From assembly GCA_963682175.1 (NCBI GenBank), contig OY821781.1:39755254-39819253 (forward strand): a stretch of DNA of 64,000 bases, read 5' to 3'. Under the pieces are notes generated by a model. The model saw only the letters and a list, made by a program, of their open reading frames with translations, ran no database searches and was not told where the DNA came from. Every line of letters begins with the position of its first letter. Position 1 is the stretch's first letter. Source of the stretch: Triglochin maritima (lineage: Eukaryota > Streptophyta > Magnoliopsida > Alismatales > Juncaginaceae). Of the stretch, positions 22,901 through 34,739 are shown one piece after another. The position numbers were made by a program, and so were the translations under genes.

Positions 22901-25900
22901 AGATCCCGTAAAGAATCAGCAATAGGACAAGCCCATGGAAATTGGTCATTTCTTAAGGTCCTTACACCACATCGTAGTTGTTGGATAATGTTGACATTCT
23001 CGAAGACAGCAGGTTTCAGAACATTATTTGGTTTCACACATCTGATGTAATGAGGTTCTGTTGAATTTAGTGTCTCCATTAGAGATTGAAGTTGTAGCTG
23101 AAACAAAATGATACACATCAATCATTTCAAGAGGAGAAAAGGTTCAGCATGAAAAGAAGGATATTATGCCAAGAGCAATGGCGAATTAAAACAGTGAAAT
23201 AAGATAACATTTTTAATGTTAAAGTTCAAAACTCATCCAGGAATCACCGTTCTTTAAATCAGGAAAGAAGAAACATTTATATACTTACAAAATGTTAAAG
23301 CCTAAAGGAATCTCATCAATGAATTCTGAAGTAATTCAACTCATAGAGAGCACTGCAGTTCCAGAATATTGGAAACACCAATTGTTTTGCTTGTGATGAC
23401 AAAACCAAACAAGTTTTGAAGCTGTAGCAAGACTTGTATGCCCGAAAGTAGAAAATTAGATTGACTTGCAATTTATTTAATACCTAATAAGGCAATGACT
23501 TCTCCAAAGAAAGCTTTTTAAGATGGAAAAATAATTGGAGACTCATGGATATGATTATGACAAATATAATTACAAGCTGTATTTGAATATTGATAAGTGT
23601 GGCTATATTGAAAATCTATTGAAAAATAAAGAAGGCTGATGCAAAGGCTGATCAGTTGAGAATGTCTAAATCAATATACTATCACTGCACCAAAAAGAAC
23701 ATTCGTGTCCATTTTGAAAATTGTGGGTAGTCTATTTAGTATACAAATATGATTGATGTTATGGTAGTGTACTCGGCTGCAAAAACCCAATCACATTTGT
23801 GCATCCCAACCTAAATAATAGTGGGAATGAACTTCCCCTTCATCTGATCTCAAAACGCAATAATGGTCGCTAGAGGAGGAACTCATGCTCATCATAAGAT
23901 TGGTGGGAAGATTAAGTTCAGTAGAAAAGAATTATCTGACAACGTAAGCAGATCTCTGTTTACCATGTCATGCATCTTCTTTAAGAAAGTAATAAAAAAA
24001 GAAAGGTATAGCTAACCTTGAAACGTGCCCCAATAGAAGAAAATTTTGAAGATTTAGATGTCTCCTGAGGAAGGGGTGGGAATAGACCAGCCACGAAAGA
24101 ACAGTTGGAAACACCAAGCAGTTCCTGATGTTCTGCCACGACATAATCTTTGTTTTTGTCAAGGAAATTATCAGCTTGATATGTCACCTAGAAAAGAAAC
24201 CAAAGCTAAGAACGTCATCTGCGTATGAAAATTAAATGGGAACAGGATTAAGAGACATGTAAACTTACATCCCCTGCATAGTGGGAGATAGTGAAATTGG
24301 TGCGGGAAAGCTTTGGCTTCAGAAACCGCTTGTTGTTTTTAAATGTTTGATATAACTTCTGAGCAAAGGTCTCATGTGTTGACTTAGGAAACATGCTGCA
24401 TCAAACATCAGGAAAATATGGTCACATAAAGTATCCAGCAAGTTTTAACACTTCAAACATCACACTAGGAAAAAAGAACCTTGAAAAGTAGTCACATGAT
24501 AATTTCAAATTGAAAGAAGGATCGCGACTAGACAATGAATAGAAAAATGCAGTTTTATACCATGCCTCATCCAGCAGGGAAATAATTCCACCAGGTTTCT
24601 GCAAAACAATCAGGATTTCTTATTAATACATCACAGAGAACTCCCGATTATGATAACAGGAAAAGTTTATTACATCTTCTGATTTAAATCATATGCAATG
24701 TGCATTGCTCCATGGATGTATAGGCATAAACTTAGTTACACTATAGCTATCATTCACATAAACTGCAAAGTTCAAATATTGCGGACATTCCCAAATTTGT
24801 GTTGTCAGCTTGACAGGGAAAACAGATGACCGCTGAGTATTTTTATTATAAAACTTCAGTATGAGGTTCTCATTGAACTAATAGCTACTGGAACAGAATC
24901 ACTAATTCAACAAATTAACATCGCATAACGACAAACTAATAGATATCAAGCATGAGTTCCACGTCAAAGAGAGTTTTTTTCTCCTTCCAAGAAAATCTGG
25001 CCTTGCAATTATTCATTTCTTAATTATTATAACATAAGTTATTGAGCAGAAATGACATTGCAATTCATCACAGTTCATACAATCCTGAATCATTACAAGA
25101 GATAATCTCAGCTGGAAAAAAATTGAAAAACTGGGAAAATTCCAAAGTTAACATAGCTTTTAACCATATGTGTTCAGAGGAGCATGTAAGGTGCCTAAGG
25201 AAACTGATAACCCTAAGAAAATGGGCGAAAACACATTGCCAAATGTTATCAGGTTTAAGCAGCCACAAACATATCAAGCTTCAAACAAGGACAAGCCGGC
25301 ACCTTTTCAATAAGGTCCAACACATCTTGGTTATCAACGAATTCAATGTAGCTCCAGTCAATCTCTTCCTTCGTGTATTCTTCTTGCTCCATTTTGAAGA
25401 CATGCTGTGATAGGAAGGAAAACATCAAAACCTAAGGACCAATTCAAATTATGGCATTTAAAACAACTGAATGAAGTCCAACAAACCTGGTTGAAGTGCT
25501 GCTGCAGCTTTTCATTTGTAAAATTAATACAGAATTGTTCGAAACTGTTTCAGTAACCATAGGTTTTGAGTCATATGACTATATTTTATAACAGAAAAAA
25601 ATGAAATATAACTTCTACTTTTCATACCATTGACCATTTACCTGTTGCATTTAAAGCTTTCAAAACCATAAATATCTAGAACTCCAATTAATGACTTCGA
25701 ATTTGGATCCTGCCCTATTGAAACATTTATTTTCTCCACTAGCCTGTAAACAAGATTGTAAGTCATCATGTTTCTCAATGGGATAACAGAAAGCACTTCG
25801 GATTTCTATTCACAGCAAATAAGATGATTAATTGATTACCAATCGAATAAACGAGAGTAAAGAGTTTTTGCTAAGCCATCCCTGCTAACGATAGCAGAAT

Positions 25901-28900
25901 CTGGATCAAGTGTTCTTGTAATAAGCTCTTCTGGGGTCACTATCACACGTTTGATTAATGCATCCTCTAAACCCTGAGCATCACACCTGCCATCGAACAT
26001 TTACAACAGAAAATGTGAAAAAATAGAAAAAATGAAAATAGAGTAAAACCTTTTATTATCATAAGTAGGAAGGCAAGACCTACATCAGAAGTTCAGCTGT
26101 CATTTTCAGGTGGAATCGTGATTTTTCATCCTTGACGGCCGAAGAATCTATCTCTTCTCCTTTGGCAAAATTAATATTTCCAAGATGAAGAATAGCAGCT
26201 ACAACTCTAAATATTGCCTCCTGGAAAGAATAGAATATAGGATGGTTATATTGGTTTGCATTGTTATCTTACATGGTAACATGGTTGCAAAAAAAAATAG
26301 TAACCTGCTCTTCCTCACTGATCCCCACTACATCCATGGCCCTCTTGGTAGCAAGATATTCTTCAGTATCATTGATTCCATCTAATTTGTGACAACTAGA
26401 TTGGTTAAGATAATGGAAATCTTTGGAGCTCCCCAAGTTATACTTCTCAGTATCCTGGAAAGAAAAGAATCGAGATATTGAGCAGCTACTGCAAGATGAC
26501 CTCTGAATCTTAACCTTGATAGTTGTTAAATACCTGGGGAGGTGCTGCACAAAGATGATAGAAACAATGGTAGTTTCTCTCTGGACTATTTATTTGACAA
26601 ACACGTGACCGTTCAAGCAGGTAAGTTCGCACAGCTGCCCCAGATATTCTTCCACTCTGGTCAAACTGGATCTCAACGAATTTTCCAAAACGACTTCAGT
26701 TGGGGTTTGTACGTGAAAGGACAGGGGTACACAAACAAGGAGATTAAGACAGCAATTCATACGTCACCTTCAATCAGTAATGATAATCTGGTATTTATTG
26801 CAGAAGACATGGAAACTGTTTTTACCTGGAATTGTTATTTCTAACAGTCTTGGCATTACCAAACGCTTCAAGGACCGGATTTGACTGCAATTTATTACCA
26901 TAAATGGATCGGCACGGAGCATAAAACCGCAAACAAATTAAGAGAACCAGATTTTTACGAAACATGGAACACTAAAAAAACTGCATCACAAAATGGACAA
27001 TCCCATGCAAGTTGGACTAACCTCCAAAACTTGTTGTTCAACTGTTCTGCCTTCAATCCCAGAACGACCACCTAAGTAAGCAAGATATCTCATGAGCATT
27101 TTTGTTGTTTCAGTTTTACCAGCACCACTTTCTCCACTAACCAAGATAGAGTTGCTTTTCCCCTCATTTATCATCTCCCTATTGGTATAGAATGCTTTGA
27201 CGTAAGCAGACGAGAAAAATGACGAAATAAGATAACAATGATGAAAAGTACCTATAGGCAACATCTGCCACAGCAAAAACATGAGGACTCAACTCCCCAA
27301 ATGCAGCTCCCTTATATTGTTGCATCATGTGTGTGTCATAAAGATGAGGTAATCTTTGAAATGGGTTTATTGCGATCAGAATGTTACCAGTATATGTCTG
27401 AAAGGATTAATTCTCAAGTCAACCAAATATCAACCGGAAAGTGACTCAGACCATCATAATAGAAACTTACATATATTTCATTGAGTTCATATCTGGTAGC
27501 AAGGTTCTGCAGAACTCCTGGTTCATGCAAATATGATAGTTTAGTCATGTCATCAACCCCTCCTGGGGGAGCTTCAGTATCCTTCGGGAAGGTCTTTGAC
27601 AATTTTGTAATAACCTATTCCAAAGGGAGTAGTGATTGTGAATTATAATATAGCAACGACAAGATGATATCACAGGAAATAAAAACGTGTGCCCGGAGCC
27701 CCGGATGCCATAATTGACTTGAGAATTGAGAGCATATGTACTTGGATTTGAAAGTGTGTCATGAGCAAGTAACTTGCCTGTATCCAGTGGTCATGTTTCC
27801 TAGGTTATGATGCATTTAAAAGCACCATACAATTGAAGTGGTCCACTCACTAATTCTACCCCCATACCATACACATGTTACCTTGAAACTAACTTCCCCA
27901 AGGCAAATTGTACCTACTTCATCCTAACAAACAAATGTTATTCTATAGCAAGTAAACTTGGTGGCCCTACTCTTGTTGTGCTCCTATGGGAAAAAAATCA
28001 CCAGCTAAGTTTCTCCAAATACGACAACTACCAAGGTAGTTTAATTTGCATCTACAAAGCACCTTCATCTACTTGACTTTATAATGTGCATTAAGCTGTT
28101 TAATGTAAGCAAATAAGTTTAGTTTCCTATTTACAACAACCAAGCCTTTAATCCCAAACTACTTGGGGTAGGCTAAAAATAAACTCAAAAGAATCACGGT
28201 TCACACATATGAATAACTTTCTTCCACGCACTTTTATCCAATGCCAAATCTCAGGGATGTTCCAATCTTTTATGTCTCTTTTGACCTGCTTCTTCCCTAT
28301 TTAATCTTGGTCTGGCTCCCACTTTTTATGTCTCCATTGCATCTCAACACTCCCCTTCTTACCGGTGCCTTCATCGATTTTCTTTGTACATGTCCAAACA
28401 CTCTCAACCTATGTTGTACAAGGTTCTCCTCTATTATGGCAACTCCAACTCTCTCACGAATTCTTATTTTTCATTGTTATTTTTTTCAAGGTTGCCTTTT
28501 AGTCACTAATCAACCATGATACCTAGACCCACCTACAACTTGAGCGGATTCTAGGAAGTCAGTTGCCTCAACACCTCCTTGACATATGTAACCTTTGAGT
28601 GAGAGTGTAGTTGGATGTCTAATTTATAAACCCTGTATATTTTTCTTTTGATCAGTAAAAATGGAATTAAAATAGAGGGAAAATTCTAACATTTCAAATT
28701 TGTAAATCACGTAAATTAGATTATCTTCTATGGGTGAAATCTAAAGGATGATTATTGATGAATGTGAAATATATGCCACTATAAACATATGATACACATT
28801 CAATAAATCATGTCATTTATACTAGTGTGATTAATGCTATCCTAATGCATGTCGATTTCAAATCAGGCTTTTGACCTTCATTTCACTCTTTGTATCAGCA

Positions 28901-31235
28901 AGGACCTTCATTAGAACCAACCTAGGATAACATATACCTTTTAATGTATTCATGTCACATCCATTAGCAACATCATTGCCATCACTGGCACTGTCATCAT
29001 CGAATTGTGTATATTTTTTGTACTAGTTTGCAATCCGATAAATTAGAAGGTAGCTTTCAAGTCAGGATTTGTACCAACACCATTTTTGTATTTGTAAACT
29101 TATGTCGAGTTATAAAATGCTCAAATATTCTGGGCTGACCATACTCACACGTAACAACTGAAAGTCAGTCCAGATAACCAGTACCACTCAGTTGCGGCAA
29201 GAAAATAAATCAAAAAGGGGGGAAATCCTGCCACGTGGCAATAGTTCCACAGGCTGTTGCCAATTCCAGTTGTTTGCAAATCCATATTTGAAAGAGAAAA
29301 GGTCATGAACTTTACCTCTTTTCCATTAGTTGTATGCACATGAACGTCATCACCGCTGATTTTGGAGACCTCCCCATCTATCCAAGCCAAATCCGGGTCT
29401 TCAATCCAAACGTGAGAATCTACAACAATGTTGACAGCGGTCGCCTGCAAAACAAAAGTGGTTACGTGAGCATGAAAACAAAATTCCATGAAAACATCAA
29501 AAAAGTTGGCAAATTCATGAAACCCTAGGAATTAGTCTTACGAACCCTACTTCAGGAGAGAGAAATGACCCCTGTGATTTAGATTCATGGTAGTAACCAA
29601 AGCATAAGAAAGAAACGTAAAAGCATGCCTACGTGAAAGATATTACGAATTAAGATGCCTTCCACAAGTAAAATCTAAAAGGTGGAGAGTTAATTATAGT
29701 GGAAGCAACTAACAGCGCAAGGTAAGCAACAGGCACACTACAAAGAGAAGATCCTGATCTAAGGGGCTTTAGAATGACTTTTAGTATTAGATTACAGAAT
29801 CTAAGAGATAGCAAATACTAGTTAAGAAAGACATTCTGCCTGCCCGTAGTTAGAAATAACCAATAAGAAGTCAAACTAGAAATAACAAATTTGTGCAGAT
29901 TGTTTATCCAATGTCAAAAGGATGAATCATAACTTGAACAAATATCAGTCGTGATCTCAAATGGCGATCAGAACCAAAATAAAGCTCACAGAATATTATC
30001 TCACAAATATATCATAATCCACAATAAACACTGTAAAAGGGCTCTACTTTTCACCACACACCACTATGAACCTAAAAATAGCAAGTACAGCTTCAGAATT
30101 TCGAATTGACAAAATTTATCTGTTCAATTCCTAATTATAAACAATTACGATATTTAAGCATAGCAGCCTTCCAATTGCCGAACCCTAAACTTAATTTGAG
30201 CAGTTTCCAATTACATCACACCAGTTAAATGGGGGTGCTAGTGTTAAAAAATTAAGAGCCAGGGCTCAAGGGCGTAGTTATAACAAAAAATTGCGCAAAT
30301 AACAAATATCTTTTGTCGAAACGTTCAAAATCACAAAATCGAATATTATTTGGTCAATTTCCAATGACAATAGTATATATTACATAAAAAACCAAAAAAA
30401 ATTAAGGCGATCGTTTGACCAAGGTCAAGGAGAACAACAAAAATATTAAAATACATAAAATATATATATATATAATCTGCACTAACGGTGAAGTTCCACG
30501 TATTCATTTTCAATTCCCAATGATAACAACAATATTGCAAAATCATAATCTCGCGAGATCCCTTCGCTCGATCACAGAAAATCGCCTCAAAACAACCAAA
30601 ATCCACCTTGACTTCTCCGAAAATAGCCAAAATCCCACGTTTTCGCTAAATTCTCCATTTCTGCTTAAAAAACTCTATTCACCCCCCAAAAGTGCACCGT
30701 GAGCCACCGGGACACCTCCAGTGGCACCGGATTCGGGCCCAAAAAAAATGGGAAATTTAAAATAAAAAAAGCAGAACAATAACGAAACATCATTTGCAAA
30801 ATCCACATCCACTTCTCCAAAACTATCTAAAACAACAACTTTACGCTCAATTTGTTTTTCGTAACACCTTTTCAGGTCAAATTCTCCACAAATCACTTAA
30901 AAACTAATCTTTTCCTACACAAAAAATTTGCTCAGATTCTCCATTTACAGCAAAAAATCTTATCTTTATCACAACAAAAACCGAATTTTCCAACAAAAGA
31001 AAGCCATTTTTAATCAAATTCCCCACTTACACCAAAAAAGCCCATCTTATTTCCCAACAAAACCCGAATTTTCCCACAAACCCCCACTATTTCCCTAAAT
31101 TGCCTCAAAACACGACGAAAAAAAGAAAAATTCTCCAAATCCAAACACGAAACCCTCAATCTCGAGAAGAAAAACCTCAAAAATCGAGAAAAAACAGGAA
31201 AAAAGAGCGGAAACGGGGGATTGAGGCCTCACCAT
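16947..31235 (-). CDS. XI-K: Class XI myosin heavy chain (XI-K type)
   Basis: I traced 39 exons, totalling 4584 nt (1527 aa), all in phase with GT-AG borders. In coding order they are 31233-31235, 29316-29444, 27471-27614, 27252-27397, 27022-27178, 26826-26884, 26534-26693, 26305-26454, 26084-26220, 25840-25986, 25642-25743, 25487-25544, 25303-25404, 24561-24598, 24269-24395, 24017-24187, 22966-23097, 22765-22874, 22611-22671, 22349-22526, 21955-22160, 21336-21455, 21158-21256, 20766-20987, 20282-20421, 20076-20193, 19920-19970, 19761-19841, 19499-19669, 19152-19295, 18838-19041, 18531-18671, 18282-18352, 17814-17913, 17688-17744, 17538-17594, 17369-17449, 17165-17250, 16947-17070. Domains: SH3-like [14 protein letters not shown], motor with P-loop GESGAGKT (156-163), switch [10 protein letters not shown], about six IQ motifs after residue 735, coiled coil (about 870-1045), DIL/cargo-binding tail ending in [11 protein letters not shown]. 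It drives organelle and vesicle movement along actin. The match to XI-K is closest in [18 protein letters not shown] and [11 protein letters not shown]. Exon 1 codes only for the start Met. Confidence 0.96.
28130..28565 (-). mobile_element. RTE-type LINE 3' remnant in myosin intron 2
   Basis: On the minus strand the translation contains [20 protein letters not shown] followed by [13 protein letters not shown]. This is the usual end of the reverse transcriptase of plant RTE-like LINEs (family pattern VGVAPI...RLRWFGHV.RRP..APVRR). It is followed by the conserved CCTACCCCAAGTAGTTTGGG tail. Stop codons and frameshifts show it is dead, and it is 5'-truncated as LINE insertions usually are. It lies in the same orientation as the host gene, within a 1.7-kb intron. 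Confidence 0.75.
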
Positions 31236-31565
31236 GTGTCATCAAGGCCGGAGTGGGGATTCCGGTCCGGATCCGGCGATCGGGGTTAGGGTTTGGGGAT
31301 TCGAAGAGGATTTTTGGGGAGAAGAAATGGGATTTGGGTTTGGAGATGGAAAAGTGTGTTTTGGGTGTTTTCGAGCTGAAACAGTGATACTGTCGATTTT
31401 GGTGCTGTTGCTATTTGGTACCTGAAGTTTCTCGAATTTCGTATAACTTGACGAGTTGTTACGTGCATACAAGCGTGTTTTTTGACGAGGGGTGGGGTTG
31501 AAAAATAGAATCTTACTGGCTACAGATTGCTATGAGGTGGGAATCGAACTTGCATCTCAATCCTA

Positions 31566-31595
31566 CCCAACTAGTCCAATATTGGACTAGTTGGG
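31566..31595. repeat. Perfect 30-bp palindrome
   Basis: The 15-base arm CCCAACTAGTCCAAT is followed directly, with no spacer, by its exact reverse complement. It lies about 330 bp upstream of the myosin start codon. Its function is unknown; it could be a transposon footprint, a recombination product or a binding site. Confidence 0.9.
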
Positions 31596-31725
31596 ATACG
31601 CATCTCGTGTTTTGACTTTTACATGTTTATTTTAATCAATGTGAGGATTGAACCTCTGACCTAACTCTCATTCATCAAGTCATTGGACCTGTTGGGATAC
31701 ACATTTTGTGTGTGATTTGTGAGAG

Positions 31726-32375
31726 GGTGTTTGGATGGGTTGATGACGTGTGTCAGCGTATGAATTTGCAAGAAGTTCTGGTTTAATGTTGCACGATAAT
31801 TGGGATAGATTGTTTTCGGATGTAAATATATTTTTTTGTTTTGTGTGTGGATTTACTAAAATTAGTGGCTTATATGCTTGTTTGTGAATTCGAGCGGGTG
31901 AACCTGGGGTTTGGAATTTGTATAAGATAATGAGTTGTTATTGATGATTCGCATGTGCGAACAGATGTTTGGATACAATTGCACTGTGTGAGTTATGACT
32001 TGTTTGAAAGTTTGGAGAAGTTTTGGTTTAACGTTGTACGAGAATCGGGATAGATTGTTTGTAGATTAGAATGGGTTTTTTTTGTTTTCCGTGTAGATTT
32101 ACTAAAATTAGTGGTTTGTGTGCTTGTTTGTGAATTCACGTGGGTGAAGTTGTGGTTTTGTATTTGTAGAGAACGATGAGATGTTATTGGTGATTCATGC
32201 ATGTGAGGGGTATTTGGATGCAGTTACGGCATGTGTGAGTTGTGACTTGTTAGGAAGTTAGAAGATTTTTTGGTTTAATGTTACACAGTAGTTGGGATAA
32301 ATTGCTTGCAAAACATGATGAATTTTGTTTTGCGTGTAGATATACCAAGACTAATGAGTTGTGTGTACTACGGGG
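31726..32375. repeat. Tandem repeat, about 240-bp unit, 2.7 copies
   Basis: Units start near 31726, 31963 and 32208 (spacing 237 and 245 bp). Each carries GTTTGGAT near its start, then GTTTAATGTTGCACGA-like sequence, then ACTAAAATTAGTGGYTT and CTTGTTTGTGAATTC. The third copy is incomplete. The units are diverged by small indels. The array is G/T-rich on the plus strand and lies 0.5-1.1 kb upstream of the myosin start. Confidence 0.75.
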
Positions 32376-33031
32376 GGATACGGATTTCAAGCAAAAATCG
32401 TTATTTTAGTGGACAGACATGCAAATAACTTTTCTCCCCAAATCGAGGAAGACATGCATTACTAAACCCAAGGTCTTGGATGCAAATCTCCGCCCAAAGT
32501 AACTTTCACCAGTTTCCGTTATTTTTATTAGCAAACTAAATGCAAATGTTCCCGTTTTATGTTAAATTCAAATTTTAAATTTGAAACGAAAGGGATGTTA
32601 GTATCAGTTTCATTCGGAAACTATATTCTGCTCAATTATTAATTGCTGAGTGATTGATTAACATTAGATTTAAGTCTAAAAATGAGTATGGCTGGTCAAC
32701 ATATAATGGGTTGTCTAAAAATAAATAAATTTAAAGTAAAATAGTAGTTGAGACAAATTTAAAAATGTTTAGGCTCCAGAATAAATGCTAGTTAAACCAG
32801 AAATAGTAGCTTGTTGTGATTTATATAAGATAATTTGATTGGTAGATTCTGATATCGAGAAAGACTAAACTCCAATAACGAATCAAAAAGGTGTTTTCTG
32901 AGATATGAAATTATTATTATTATTTAGAATAATAATTGTGATCGTTTTCTAAAATACATGTATATAAATAGAGTAGTCAAACTAGTATTATATGACAGTA
33001 TGTTTCAAGTAGAACATCAAATAGCAACTTA

Positions 33032-33229
33032 GGGGGTGTTTGGTTGGGGTGTTTAGAATGGAACGGAATTCCATTCCATTCTATTCTGGTATTTGATTTG
33101 TTTATTTTAGACACATGGGGAATGAATTAGAATTCATTCCAGTTCATACTTAGGAATTAAAAATTTATCTGCCTATCCTAACATGGTACGAGATTCTCAT
33201 TCCATTCCAAAATAGTTAACCAAACATCA
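33032..33229. mobile_element. MITE-like element (Tourist-like termini)
   Basis: The left end GGGGGTGTTTGGTT and the right end AACCAAACATCA form an imperfect inverted repeat of the kind found in Tourist/PIF-Harbinger MITEs. The interior has GGAATTCCATTCC-type complementary motifs that could form a hairpin. Flanks are TTA on the left and TTG on the right, so the expected 3-bp duplication is not exact. Confidence 0.5.
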
Positions 33230-34592
33230 TTGTTCAAAGACAGAAGAGTCTAAGCAAATATAAGACAAAAGTGAGTACAAGAAACATGTTCTGAAACATC
33301 TTGTAGGGTCCAAAAGACCAAAATTAAATGATATATACCATTTATACAAGTACATGAAAGTCTTGTAGAAAGCAAATTCCCTTCGTCCCACTCAATAACT
33401 AGCAACAGAGAATCTTTAGGTGTCACATGAATTACAGTTTGAAGTTAGACTTCTTTCTTACGTGGAAATAACAATACCTTAACTCGCCAACTCACATATT
33501 AAGCAAGGAATTTATAACTTGACCACTCATTAATATGACAATCAAATTTTAGTATTTGAATTACTCTTAAATCTATGCATATGTTTACGCATATTGTATA
33601 TATCAATATATTTCATAAATTGCAACATAAACATAGCTTGATCTAATCCGCCTTGGACTTGTTTAATTGTCATTTTTTGAAATTAACAGACTTTATCAAC
33701 CCATGACACTAGTTTGTTGTACTACAAGAATCCGAAGAAACCTCGTGTCAATCAATTAATCCCACAACAACACATCACCAGGGTAGTCCTAAACTCGACC
33801 CTACAAATTGTGGTCATATATGTTCATGTTCAATCGTAGAACCTTGTCAATGTATTCTTAATGTGATTTATCTTTTGACAACTTGTTCGACCCTTCGACC
33901 ATGTTAATGTTATGTGTTACAACACATATCGTAGAATGTTATTATAAAAAGGAATTTGAATCATCTTACTTAGCTATTTTACAACAAGAGATCAGACTAC
34001 ACAAACACAACGACACACCTCTTTTGCAGCCTTATATCGTTGTTAAAAAGAATTCAAACTACCCTACTAAGCTATTTTAGGGATATAGATTATACATTTA
34101 TACTAAACAAACATCTCGACTCACCTCGTTTACAACTTTGTATTGTTATGAAAAGAATTTGAACCACCCTACTTAGTTATTTCACAGTAGAGATTAGATT
34201 GCATAAACACTTCTAACTATCTTGGTTGTAGTCTTATATCGTTGCTAAAAAATTCAAATAATGTTAATTACCTATTTTACGAGTAAAGATTAAATTGCAT
34301 AAACATCTTGACTACACCCGACTGAGCAATAATCCAAGTAACAAGCATGTGCGCCACAAATATAAATAGAGATGAGACTTAAAGAGTTACAAATTGAGGG
34401 GCAAATTGTAATTACAAAGAACATTAAGGGGTGTTTTGGTAATATCGTATTTAAGACAGCAAAGTTTGGTTGGCTCATGCGGTTTCCCCACGACACGCTA
34501 GATTCGTGACGTGGTCTTCGTTGGAAGTCTGCCTATTTTTTGGATATTTTGTAGTTTGACCCTCGGAAATAATTTACTTGTTAATATTATAT

Positions 34593-34654
34593 CTGAACTG
34601 CTAAACATCGCCCCAAAATTACTTAAATCGCCCCTTGAAATTACCAAATTGCCC
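34593..34654 (+). repeat. Left terminal inverted repeat of A1
   Basis: It matches the reverse complement of 41035-41096 over about 62 bp with a few mismatches (for example CATCG versus CGTCG). The block TACTTAAATCGCCCC inside it is shared by all four MULE copies in the window. Confidence 0.9.
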
Positions 34655-34739
34655 TTCCTCCTATTTTTGCTTATATATCTCACAATTTCACTCTTTTTTC
34701 AAAACTTTCTCTTCCTATACCTACTACACAAGATTACGA

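Larger units (their letters stand above)
31236..34584. other. Upstream region of the myosin gene, no gene seen
   Basis: 3.3 kb between the myosin start codon and the MULE block. It contains a 30-bp palindrome, a tandem repeat of about 240 bp and a likely MITE, annotated separately. The rest is AT-rich with no supported gene. Two stretches (31530-31560 and 31645-31665) read like decayed tRNA-type T-arm segments (GGGAATCGAACTTGCA, AGGATTGAACCTCTGACC), but no cloverleaf can be completed. Confidence 0.5.

Noticed and set aside
25042..25410. 122-codon plus-strand open frame within the myosin gene
   Set aside because: Its right part is the antisense of a myosin exon (25303-25404) and the rest is intron.
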